Source: Hyphomonadaceae bacterium (GTDB lineage: Bacteria > Pseudomonadota > Alphaproteobacteria > Caulobacterales > Aquidulcibacteraceae). Taken from it: a stretch of DNA of 5,288 bases. Location: assembly GCA_003526465.1 (NCBI GenBank), contig DPWD01000062.1, forward strand, positions 1 through 5,288. The letters are read 5' to 3'. The notes beneath the pieces are model-generated. The model saw only the letters and a program-made list of their open reading frames with translations. It had not been told where the DNA came from and did not search any database. The translations under genes and the position numbers were made by a program. The stretch's first letter is position 1. Each line of letters begins with the position of its first letter. Of this stretch, positions 1 to 4,806 are shown piece after piece.

Positions 1-121
1 CCGGCAAGACGATCGGCGCGGGCATGGAAGCGCACGCGCTCAACGCGAGCGCCGCGAGCGCAAGCGCCGCAAGCCCAGGCCCCCTGGCCCGGGCAGGTTG
101 AGTTAACCCCACACTTACCAT
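1..121 (-). CDS. Lipoprotein, N-terminal part only (cut by the window edge)
   Basis: Reading the minus strand from an ATG at 121-119 gives an open frame of 40 codons that continues past the left edge. It looks like a lipoprotein signal peptide: arginines at residues 11 and 13, a hydrophobic Ala/Leu stretch at 17-27, and a lipobox L27-S28-A29-C30. Cys30 would be lipidated after cleavage by signal peptidase II, anchoring the mature protein to a membrane; the next residues are A-S-M. The start is uncertain. No Shine-Dalgarno sequence is visible before ATG121, and an in-frame GTG at 112-110 is possible. The gene is divergent from the acetyltransferase, with 83 bp between the two starts. The mature domain is outside the window, so no function can be given. 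Confidence 0.7.
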   Translation of the reverse strand, partial: MVSVGLTQPARARGPGLAALALAALALSACASMPAPIVLP

Positions 122-204
122 TGCGAAACCGATACTACCCTGAGAGAGTTTGAATCTGGTGAACGGCCCTTGACCCTAAGCGGCCTCATGTGGCGTCTCG
201 GGCC

Positions 205-744
205 ATGACCGCACCTGAGGCGCCCACGCTCATCGCCCGCCCCTGCTTCCAGCAGGATTTGGAGGTGGTGCAACTCATCTACGCCCACCATGTGCTGACC
301 GGGACAGGCTCGTTCGAGATCGAACCGCCGAGCCTGGAGGAAATGACCGCGCGCTGGAGCCGCATAGTTGGCGCAGGCTGGCCCTTCGTGGTCGCCTCGC
401 CGCGATCCGATTTAAGCCGGGTCATGGGGTTTGCCTACGCAACCCAATTTCGCGACCGCGCCGCCTACGCGCACTGCTTCGAGGTTTCAGTCTATGCCGC
501 GCCGACAACATTGCGGTCAGGCGCTGGAAGCATAATGCTCGCACACGTGCTTGCGGGCTTGCGCGACGACGGTGTGCGCGAGGTGCTAGCCGTCATCGGC
601 GATAGCGCCAACGCCGCTTCGATCGCGCTGCATCGCAAACTCGGATTTTCCCATGTGGGCGTCATGAGCCGCGTCGGCGAAAAGTTCGGGCGGCCCCTCG
701 ATGTCGTCATCATGCAGCGCAGTCTAGCGCCCGCGAAGACTTGA
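205..744 (+). CDS. GNAT N-acetyltransferase, phosphinothricin / methionine sulfone acetyltransferase type
   Basis: This is a cytoplasmic acetyl-CoA-dependent N-acetyltransferase of 179 residues, the usual length for the Pat/Bar/MddA group of the GNAT superfamily. That group acetylates phosphinothricin, methionine sulfoximine or methionine sulfone. Family signatures seen are the N-terminal I/L-x-R-P strand (9-13), the G-T-G-S-F-E block (33-38), the S-V-Y-x-x-P strand (95-100) before the CoA loop, the I-G-D-S-A-N-A-A-S block (131-139), H-x-K-L-G-F (143-148) and K-F-G-R-x-L-D (160-166). The CoA pyrophosphate loop is unusual: R104-S-G-A-G108 is present, but the Q/R three residues before the first glycine is leucine. 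I chose ATG205 because the family begins about there; an in-frame GTG at 190 would add five residues. Neither start has a clear ribosome binding site, so a leaderless or weakly initiated message is possible. The family is well supported; the natural substrate is not determined. Confidence 0.88.
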   Translation: MTAPEAPTLIARPCFQQDLEVVQLIYAHHVLTGTGSFEIEPPSLEEMTARWSRIVGAGWPFVVASPRSDLSRVMGFAYATQFRDRAAYAHCFEVSVYAAPTTLRSGAGSIMLAHVLAGLRDDGVREVLAVIGDSANAASIALHRKLGFSHVGVMSRVGEKFGRPLDVVIMQRSLAPAKT

Positions 745-757
745 TCAGCACCGGCGC

Positions 758-773
758 GTTACCGCGCGATAAC
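758..773. promoter_or_regulatory. Imperfect 16-bp palindrome, possible operator or weak hairpin
   Basis: GTTACCGCGCGATAAC reads the same on the other strand at 14 of 16 positions. It lies 14 bp after the acetyltransferase stop and about 50 bp before the putative promoter of the next gene. Its first half, GTTACCGC, recurs at 821-828 inside the spacer of that promoter. An overlapping GCGCG-TTAC-CGCGC hairpin (754-767) could form in RNA, but it is short and has no T-run, so it is a poor terminator. Assignment as an operator is inference only. Confidence 0.25.
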
Positions 774-807
774 CACGGCCACTGAACATTTCCTGGAATT
801 TAAATGC

Positions 808-836
808 TTTAGAAAGGATTGTTACCGCATTCTAAT
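808..836 (+). promoter_or_regulatory. Putative housekeeping-type promoter for the paralogue pair
   Basis: In an AT-rich patch of otherwise GC-rich sequence, TTTAGA (808-813, 4 of 6 matches to TTGACA) is followed after exactly 17 bp by TCTAAT (831-836, 5 of 6 matches to TATAAT). Transcription would start near 843, just before the strong Shine-Dalgarno GGGAGGG (845-851), giving a leader of about 15 nt to ATG858. No second promoter is obvious before the downstream paralogue, so the two may be co-transcribed from here. Confidence 0.45.
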
Positions 837-857
837 GCCCAGTAGGGAGGGATCGCG

Positions 858-1535
858 ATGCTATTACGCAAGCTCGTGGTCGTTGGTTTGGTCGGGTTTG
901 TAAGCCTTGCCGCCTCGTTCGCAACCGCCGAAGATGCGGGCGCGCCAGGCGCTTCCTTCGTGGACGGCGTCAATCTGCAAGACCCAGACACCGTCTTCGA
1001 AAGCGACCGTTTCGGCATCAATCTCGGCGCCGGCGACACCAGACGCTTTGTCGGCTTGAGCTCCGCTCCACGTCAGACCCGCAACGGTGAACGAAACTAC
1101 GAGGTCGAACTCGTGGCGAATGCGGGCGCCGGTTTCGATGTCGCATTCGCCCAGCGCGGCGGGCTCGGCTTCAACGCCCAGGGCGATGTCGCCAGCGAGC
1201 GACGGGCTTCGGAATTGCGGCTTGGCCGCGGCCTTCGCAACGTCCGCCGCGATCAGCCTTCTGCGGAGCCGAAATGGTATATTTTTGCCGCATCCGAGGA
1301 TGAAGCGCTGATCTGGCAACCTGGAACGCGCAGCGAATTCGGCGGCGCCGGCGCGTCGATCGCGCTGCAGGATCGTGTGGAAATCGGCGATATGCAGGCT
1401 GGCATCACCTACGAGCGCCACGGCCTGCAGGCCTCGCTCGCTTACGTCGAACGCGAATTCAGCGTCAGCGTCGGCGGGCACGGCGTTTCCCAAGAAGAGA
1501 ACTTCGCCGGGCTGACGCTGACCATGCGTCACTAA
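858..1535 (+). CDS. Secreted/envelope protein of unnamed family, first of a tandem paralogue pair
   Basis: This 225-residue protein has a classical Sec signal peptide: R4-K5, hydrophobic core 6-22, and an A-T-A motif with cleavage predicted after residue 24. I recognise no named domain. The mature part has runs of alternating hydrophobic and polar residues typical of beta strands, for example around 82-99, 140-145, 181-185 and 213-223. There are no cysteines and no membrane helix after the signal. The C-terminal block at 140-225 has F-A-A-S-E-D-E-A-L-I-W, A-L-Q-D-R-V-E-I-G-D and Q-A-S-L-A-Y-V-E-R-E, and closely matches the next gene. The start is well set by GGGAGGG six bases upstream of ATG858. 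An outer-membrane or periplasmic beta protein is plausible, but the chain ends M-R-H rather than in the aromatic residue usual for outer-membrane barrels. The next gene follows on the same strand after 59 bp. Confidence 0.85.
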   Translation: MLLRKLVVVGLVGFVSLAASFATAEDAGAPGASFVDGVNLQDPDTVFESDRFGINLGAGDTRRFVGLSSAPRQTRNGERNYEVELVANAGAGFDVAFAQRGGLGFNAQGDVASERRASELRLGRGLRNVRRDQPSAEPKWYIFAASEDEALIWQPGTRSEFGGAGASIALQDRVEIGDMQAGITYERHGLQASLAYVEREFSVSVGGHGVSQEENFAGLTLTMRH

Positions 1536-1594
1536 AGCGGACGTGCTAGTCTTGCTGGATCGCCGATTCCTTGTTGGCAAATGATGGTGGCCTT

Positions 1595-2221
1595 ATGAGG
1601 CGCGGGACACGTGTCAGGATTCTGCTGCTCGCAAGCGCTGCGCTCGCGTCTGTTGCAACCGGATTAGCGTTCGCGCAATCCGGCTTTGCCGATGAGCCCT
1701 CGGCGCTCGAAAGCGCCGAAGGACCGCTTACGCTCACCATCGGCGAGGGCAGCGTGCCGTTCGTCGAAATGGAAATGATCGCTGGCGAAAGCCCCGCCCC
1801 CGCGCGGTTGGAGCTGGAAGTATCGGCGAGCGGCGGCCCACTGGACGTAGCGATCAGCCAGCGCGCCACCTTGGGCGATAATGACTCGGAGGAGCGCCGC
1901 GGTTCGGGCGCCGAATTGCGCATCGGCCAAGGCCTAGTGGAGCGGCGCGAGAGCGGGACGGGAAATTCCGCCTATGTGTTCGTTGCTTCAGACGATGAGG
2001 CGCTGACCTGGCGTCCTGGCGCAGGAAGGCGCGGGGGCGCGCCGCTTGCGCTGCAGGATCAAGTCGAGATCGGCGACGTTTCCGCCGGCTTCGCGGTCGA
2101 GCGCAATGGGGTGCAGGCCTCGCTGGCGTATGTCGAACGCGAAGCGACCACGCAAGTTGGCGTAGAGAGCTTTTCGCGAGAGGAGCGCTTTGCCGGCGTC
2201 GCCGTGACCGTTCGCCGCTAG
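1595..2221 (+). CDS. Secreted/envelope protein of unnamed family, second of the tandem paralogue pair
   Basis: From ATG1595 this is a 208-residue protein with a signal peptide: arginines at 2, 3, 6 and 8, hydrophobic core 9-26, and A-F-A cleavage after residue 27. An upstream in-frame TTG at 1571 would put eight extra residues before a complete signal peptide, so I prefer ATG1595; GGTGG at 1586-1590 is a weak, close Shine-Dalgarno. Paralogy with the preceding gene is clear in two blocks: L-D-V-A-I-S-Q-R followed by A-E-L-R-I-G-Q-G-L (83-114), and the C-terminal block from Y127 to the end with A-S-D-D-E-A-L-T-W, A-L-Q-D-Q-V-E-I-G-D and Q-A-S-L-A-Y-V-E-R-E. The N-terminal regions have diverged. 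The stop codon TAG (2219-2221) lies inside CTAG, the left border of a short repeat element. Function is unknown; beta-rich exported protein is inference from residue pattern. Confidence 0.85.
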   Translation: MRRGTRVRILLLASAALASVATGLAFAQSGFADEPSALESAEGPLTLTIGEGSVPFVEMEMIAGESPAPARLELEVSASGGPLDVAISQRATLGDNDSEERRGSGAELRIGQGLVERRESGTGNSAYVFVASDDEALTWRPGAGRRGGAPLALQDQVEIGDVSAGFAVERNGVQASLAYVEREATTQVGVESFSREERFAGVAVTVRR

Positions 2222-2264
2222 TGTGGCGAATCTGATCTGGCGAACTTCAAATCCCGGACACTAG
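2218..2264. mobile_element. MITE-like mini-element A, 39 bp between two CTAG copies, partly degenerate
   Basis: The sequence between CTAG (2218-2221) and CTAG (2261-2264) begins TGT and ends ACA. Its right end (2239-2260) matches the right end of element B (2762-2783) at 20 of 22 positions, including GCGAACTTCAAATCC. Its left end has TGT and scattered matches to the inverted form but is otherwise decayed or truncated. The left CTAG supplies the stop codon of the second paralogue; the right one lies 21 bp before the start of the SnoaL-like gene. The flanking CTAG copies look like a 4-bp target-site duplication. There is no coding capacity, so movement would need a transposase from elsewhere. 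It could instead be a fixed regulatory repeat. Confidence 0.6.
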
Positions 2265-2285
2265 GTGTTGACAGCGCAGACGCCC

Positions 2286-2717
2286 ATGACCGACCTTACC
2301 GCCGCCCGCATCAAGACTGTGCGCGAGCATATGGCGCTCGAATGCGCGCGCGATTGGGATGGCGTCATCGCCACCTTCGCCCATCCGCGCTATGAAATGT
2401 ACGGCTCGGGCGCGGTGTTCGACGGCGAAGCGGCCGTGCGGCGCTATTTTGACGCTTCGCGCACGCCGTTTCCCGACCAGGGCAACGAAATCATCGCCAT
2501 CGCCGCGGACGGCGACACCGTGCTCGTCGAACTCTGGCTGACCGGCACGCACCTTGGCCCGCTCAAGCTTGGCGGACGCACGATTGCGCCGACTGGCAAG
2601 AGCTTCCGCGTGCGGATGGCGGGTACGTTCGAATTCGCGCCAGGGAGCGACAAGATCTTGTGCGAGCGGCCCTACTACGATCAAGGCGCGGTGCTGCGGG
2701 CGCTGGGGATTGGCTAG
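2286..2717 (+). CDS. SnoaL-like / NTF2-like fold protein (ester-cyclase-like)
   Basis: This 143-residue cytoplasmic protein has the size and layout of the SnoaL-like branch of the NTF2 superfamily: N-terminal helices (about 4-32), a second helix G-E-A-A-V-R-R-Y-F-D (47-56), then strands D-T-V-L-V-E-L-W-L-T-G-T-H (77-89), K-S-F-R-V-R-M-A-G-T-F-E-F (105-117) and the closing I-L-C-E-R-P-Y-Y-D-Q-G-A-V-L-R-A-L-G. The P-T-G-K motif at 102-105 and the final Y-D-Q...L-x-x-L-G are typical of SnoaL-like proteins. Members bind small hydrophobic ligands and some are enzymes; the substrate cannot be read here. ATG2286 is chosen; an in-frame GTG at 2265, directly after element A, would add seven residues. 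Neither has a Shine-Dalgarno. Removing element A would leave the start 21 bp after the paralogue stop, suggesting earlier operon coupling. Its TAG stop is part of the CTAG that borders element B. Confidence 0.82.
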   Translation: MTDLTAARIKTVREHMALECARDWDGVIATFAHPRYEMYGSGAVFDGEAAVRRYFDASRTPFPDQGNEIIAIAADGDTVLVELWLTGTHLGPLKLGGRTIAPTGKSFRVRMAGTFEFAPGSDKILCERPYYDQGAVLRALGIG

Positions 2718-2787
2718 TGGCACGGATTTGAAGTTCGCATTGCGCGTGATCCAATTGAATGTGCGAACTTCAAATCCGGGACACTAG
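2714..2787. mobile_element. MITE-like mini-element B, 66 bp with 22-bp terminal inverted repeats between CTAG copies
   Basis: Between CTAG (2714-2717) and CTAG (2784-2787) lie arms 2718-2739 and 2762-2783, which are inverted repeats at 20 of 22 positions. They share the core CGGATTTGAAGTTCGCA; the two mismatches are near the left tip (TGGCA versus TGTCC). A 22-nt unpaired middle separates them. The right tip ends ACA. The left CTAG contains the stop codon of the SnoaL-like gene and the right CTAG contains the stop codon of glpK on the other strand. The RNA from either strand could fold into a long hairpin, so the element may act as a barrier between the convergent genes, although no T-run follows. 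TGT...ACA tips and a CTAG target recall IS481-family elements; parentage is inference. Confidence 0.75.
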
Positions 2788-4265
2788 CCCTCAGCGAAGC
2801 AAAGCGCGCTGGCGACGGCGCCCGCCCACGCGGCGCGCAGACGTTCGCGCTCGGCGTCGGCCATCAGCGGCGACCATCCCCGCATCTGCGCTGACGGCGC
2901 TGCTTCGAGACTGCGCAAGCGGCTGCTTCCCAACGCGGCGAGCTTTGCCGCGCCCAGCGCCGTCACTTCCTGAAACGCGGGACAGGCGACCTCGACTTCG
3001 CAGATATCGGCCAGGAACTGCATCAACCACGCATTCGCGGTCATGCCGCCATCGACCAGAAGCGCATCGACACGCGCGCCATCGGCCCTGAGCGCATCGA
3101 GCAGATCGCGGGTCTGGTAGGCGACCGCCTCAAGCGCGGCGCGCGCGATGTGCGCTGCGTTTGAATCGCGACTGAGGCCCACGATAGTTCCGCGCGCCTG
3201 CGCGTTCCATTGCGGTGCACCTAGGCCAGCGAACGCCGGCACAAGATAAACCCCGCCGTTGTCGGAAAGTCCCGCCGCGAGTTTCTCGGACTCCGCCGAC
3301 GATTGGATGATCTTGAGCCCATCGCGCAGCCATTGCACGCTCGCGCCGGCGGAAAAAATCGAGCCCTCCAACGCATAGGCAAACGCGCCACCGGCTTGAT
3401 AGCCGATTGTCGCCAACAGCCGATTGCGCGAACGCGGCGCGGCTGCCCCCATGTTCATCACCAGAAACGCTCCGGTGCCGTAGGTGACTTTCGCCATGCC
3501 CGGCTCAAGGCACCCATGCCCCACCAAAGCCGCCTGCTGATCGCCGGCCATGCCGGCAATCGGAATAGCTGCGCCGAAATGGCCTCGGTCGGTCTCGCCG
3601 AAGTGCGCGTCGCAAGCCCTCACATCCGGCAACAGAGCTTGCGGCACGCGCAACAGCGCGCACATCTCCTCGCTCCAGGCGCGCTTGCTGATGTCGAACA
3701 ACAAGGTGCGCGAGGCGTTGGTGATGTCGCTGGCGTGAACGCTCCCGCCGGTCAGGCGCCAAACCAGGAACGATTCTATCGTGCCGAAGGCTAGTTCGCC
3801 CGCTTCGGCGCGCGCGCGCAAAACCGGATCGCGATCGAGAATCCAGGCGATTTTTGTGCCGGAAAAATATGGATCGAGCAGCAGCCCGGTGGTTTCTTGA
3901 ACGCGCTGCTCATGCCCTGCTTCGCGCAGCGCGGCGCACACATCCGAGGTGCGCCGGTCCTGCCAGACGATGGCGCGGTGCACGGGCGCGCTGGTCTTGC
4001 GGTCCCAGACGATGGTGGTTTCGCGCTGATTGGTGATGCCAATGGCGGCGATCTGCGCGACGCCGCCGACTTGCGCGATTACATCGCGGCAGACCTGCAG
4101 CGTCGCCGACCATATCTCCTCCGGATCGTGTTCGACCCAACCGGGCTGAGGATAATGCTGCGCCAGTTCGACTTGCGCGCTCGCACGCGGCTTGAAGTCG
4201 GGATCGAAAACGATGGCGCGGGTGGAAGTGGTGCCCTGGTCGATGGCGAGGATGTGCGTGCTCAT
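2784..4265 (-). CDS. glpK: Glycerol kinase
   Basis: This enzyme phosphorylates glycerol with ATP to sn-glycerol 3-phosphate, the entry step of glycerol catabolism and a source of phospholipid backbone. It is a full-length FGGY-family kinase of 493 residues. Visible signatures are the phosphate-binding D9-Q-G-T-T-S-T-R, the N-Q-R-E-T-T segment (79-84), W-Q-D-R-R-T (101-106), D-P-Y-F-S-G-T-K (131-138), the catalytic-base motif G-D242-Q-Q-A-A-L, T-Y-G-T-G (261-265), G-L-G-A-P-x-W (348-354), and A-Y-Q-T-R-D plus D-G-G-M in the C-terminal domain. I placed the start at ATG4265-4263 because the glycerol kinase N-terminus begins there; an upstream in-frame extension to 4331 runs through the hairpin region and is rejected. 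No Shine-Dalgarno precedes it. The E. coli fructose-1,6-bisphosphate loop (G-G-T-R-I-P) reads F-G-A-A-I-P here, so that feedback control is probably absent. No glpF, glpD or glpR is adjacent. It converges on the SnoaL-like gene across element B. Confidence 0.97.
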   Translation of the reverse strand: MSTHILAIDQGTTSTRAIVFDPDFKPRASAQVELAQHYPQPGWVEHDPEEIWSATLQVCRDVIAQVGGVAQIAAIGITNQRETTIVWDRKTSAPVHRAIVWQDRRTSDVCAALREAGHEQRVQETTGLLLDPYFSGTKIAWILDRDPVLRARAEAGELAFGTIESFLVWRLTGGSVHASDITNASRTLLFDISKRAWSEEMCALLRVPQALLPDVRACDAHFGETDRGHFGAAIPIAGMAGDQQAALVGHGCLEPGMAKVTYGTGAFLVMNMGAAAPRSRNRLLATIGYQAGGAFAYALEGSIFSAGASVQWLRDGLKIIQSSAESEKLAAGLSDNGGVYLVPAFAGLGAPQWNAQARGTIVGLSRDSNAAHIARAALEAVAYQTRDLLDALRADGARVDALLVDGGMTANAWLMQFLADICEVEVACPAFQEVTALGAAKLAALGSSRLRSLEAAPSAQMRGWSPLMADAERERLRAAWAGAVASALCFAEG

Positions 4266-4274
4266 GAGGCACGC

Positions 4275-4303
4275 ACAAGAAGGCGGGGAGGCGCCGAGGT
4301 CAA
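4275..4303 (-). promoter_or_regulatory. Weak candidate promoter for glpK
   Basis: On the minus strand TTGACC (4303-4298, 5 of 6 matches to TTGACA) is followed after 17 bp by TCTTGT (4280-4275), a poor -10. Transcription would begin only a few bases before ATG4265, which would fit a near-leaderless message and the lack of a Shine-Dalgarno. It overlaps the nested inverted repeat. Because the -10 is weak, readthrough from the upstream 107-residue gene is an equal possibility. Confidence 0.25.
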
Positions 4304-4353
4304 CAGACTTCGAGGGCGTCGGGGGGTGCACGACCCTCGCCCGGCGCCTCCCC
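4285..4353 (-). terminator. Nested inverted repeat after the 107-residue gene; possible terminator or glpK leader structure
   Basis: Arms GGGGAGGCGCCG (4285-4296) and CGGCGCCTCCCC (4342-4353) are perfect 12-bp inverted repeats. Inside them CGAGGG (4311-4316) pairs with CCCTCG (4334-4339), giving a two-tier hairpin. In the minus-strand transcript it starts 13 nt after the stop of the 107-residue gene, a normal place for a terminator, and is followed by a modestly U-rich stretch (CCTTCTTGTG). The U-tract is poor, so intrinsic termination may be partial. It could equally be an attenuating leader structure or a REP-type repeat before glpK. Confidence 0.4.
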
Positions 4354-4366
4354 TAGCGGCGCAGGC

Positions 4367-4690
4367 TCAGGGAGGAGAAGCCTGTTCCGCTGTCTCAAGC
4401 GCAGCGCGGAACGCACTCGATGCCGCGCGCACCCGCGCCATGGCCGCGTCCAGTTCGCCGGCGCTAATTTCGCGCCCGGCCGCGGCCATCGCTTCCACTT
4501 CTGCGCGGATGGAAGCGAGCTTGATTGCGAGATCGTCGAGATTGCCGGCCACCGAACCGCCGGCGGCAAGCGCCTTCGCGGCCACATCGAGAATTTCCGC
4601 CGCGCGGGAGCGTTGGTCGCCTGGCACAAGCGGCAGGAAGGCCGAGAGCGCGGCGAGCAACATTTGCAATTGCAGGATCATGTTGAGCAT
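4367..4690 (-). CDS. Small helical protein with hydrophobic N-terminus, unknown function
   Basis: The 107-residue product starts at ATG4690 behind a good Shine-Dalgarno, AAGGAA (minus 4702-4697), with a 6-nt spacer. Residues 1-22 (Met/Leu/Ile/Ala/Phe rich, ending L-V-P-G) are hydrophobic and could be one membrane helix or an uncleaved anchor. Residues 26-107 are Ala-, Glu- and Leu-rich with few helix breakers, suggesting an alpha-helical or coiled-coil body, for example D-D-L-A-I-K-L-A-S-I-R-A-E-V-E-A-M-A at 52-69. There is no cysteine. I recognise no named family. Small proteins of this shape occur both as chromosomal envelope proteins and in phage lysis or tail modules, but nothing else here supports a prophage. 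It lies downstream of the small lipoprotein on the same strand, separated by the REP-like repeat, and upstream of glpK across a hairpin. Confidence 0.75.
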   Translation of the reverse strand: MLNMILQLQMLLAALSAFLPLVPGDQRSRAAEILDVAAKALAAGGSVAGNLDDLAIKLASIRAEVEAMAAAGREISAGELDAAMARVRAASSAFRAALETAEQASPP

Positions 4691-4706
4691 GGGTGTTTCC
4701 TTGGAC

Positions 4707-4800
4707 TCTTGGACCGCCGGCGTCCCCGCCAGCGACTTTGGATTGGTTCAATCTGGCAGCGCTTGTTGAACACGCCGGCGAGGACGCCGGCGGTCCAAGA
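4707..4800. repeat. REP/BIME-like inverted repeat, 24-bp arms with nested hairpins
   Basis: Arms 4707-4730 and 4777-4800 are inverted repeats at 23 of 24 positions, based on TCTTGGACCGCCGGCGTCC. Each arm contains a smaller palindrome: the right one is GCCGGCG-AGGA-CGCCGGC (4774-4791, perfect 7-bp stem), the left its counterpart at 4716-4733 with one mismatch. The 46-bp middle holds a further inverted pair, GTTCAA (4746-4751) and TTGAAC (4766-4771). Two small REP-type hairpins in opposite orientation around a spacer is the layout of bacterial interspersed mosaic elements. It fills nearly all of the gap between the lipoprotein stop and the Shine-Dalgarno of the 107-residue gene, so in RNA it could limit readthrough or protect mRNA ends. 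No associated transposase lies in the window. Confidence 0.7.
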
Positions 4801-4806
4801 TCGGCG

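Noticed and set aside
170..198. TTGACC upstream of the acetyltransferase as a -35 box
   Set aside because: At 17 bp the downstream hexamer is GCGTCT, with no resemblance to a -10; the box alone is not enough.
795..823. GGAAT...GTT as a general-stress (EcfG-type) promoter
   Set aside because: The spacing between the boxes is 21 bp, not 16-17, and both boxes are imperfect.
864..1580. 238-codon minus-strand frame opposite the first paralogue
   Set aside because: Antisense shadow: the plus strand has a signal peptide, strong Shine-Dalgarno and a paralogue with matching protein blocks.
2268..2296. Exact TTGACA at 2268-2273 as a promoter for the SnoaL-like gene
   Set aside because: The corresponding -10 would lie inside the coding region downstream of ATG2286 and reads CCTTAC.
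2218..2787. CRISPR or integron attC interpretation of the repeats
   Set aside because: There are only three related repeat ends in mixed orientation with unequal spacing, and no attC core sites or integrase; CTAG-bounded transposon-like ends fit better.
4266..4331. 22-residue N-terminal extension of glycerol kinase
   Set aside because: It would be translated from the nested hairpin, has no Shine-Dalgarno and no resemblance to glycerol kinases, which begin close to the D-Q-G-T-T motif.
3897..4769. 290-codon plus-strand frame across the glpK start and the 107-residue gene
   Set aside because: It is antisense to a certain glycerol kinase N-terminus, runs through two hairpins, and its product is Arg/Ala-rich with no domain; long frames on the opposite strand are common at this GC content.
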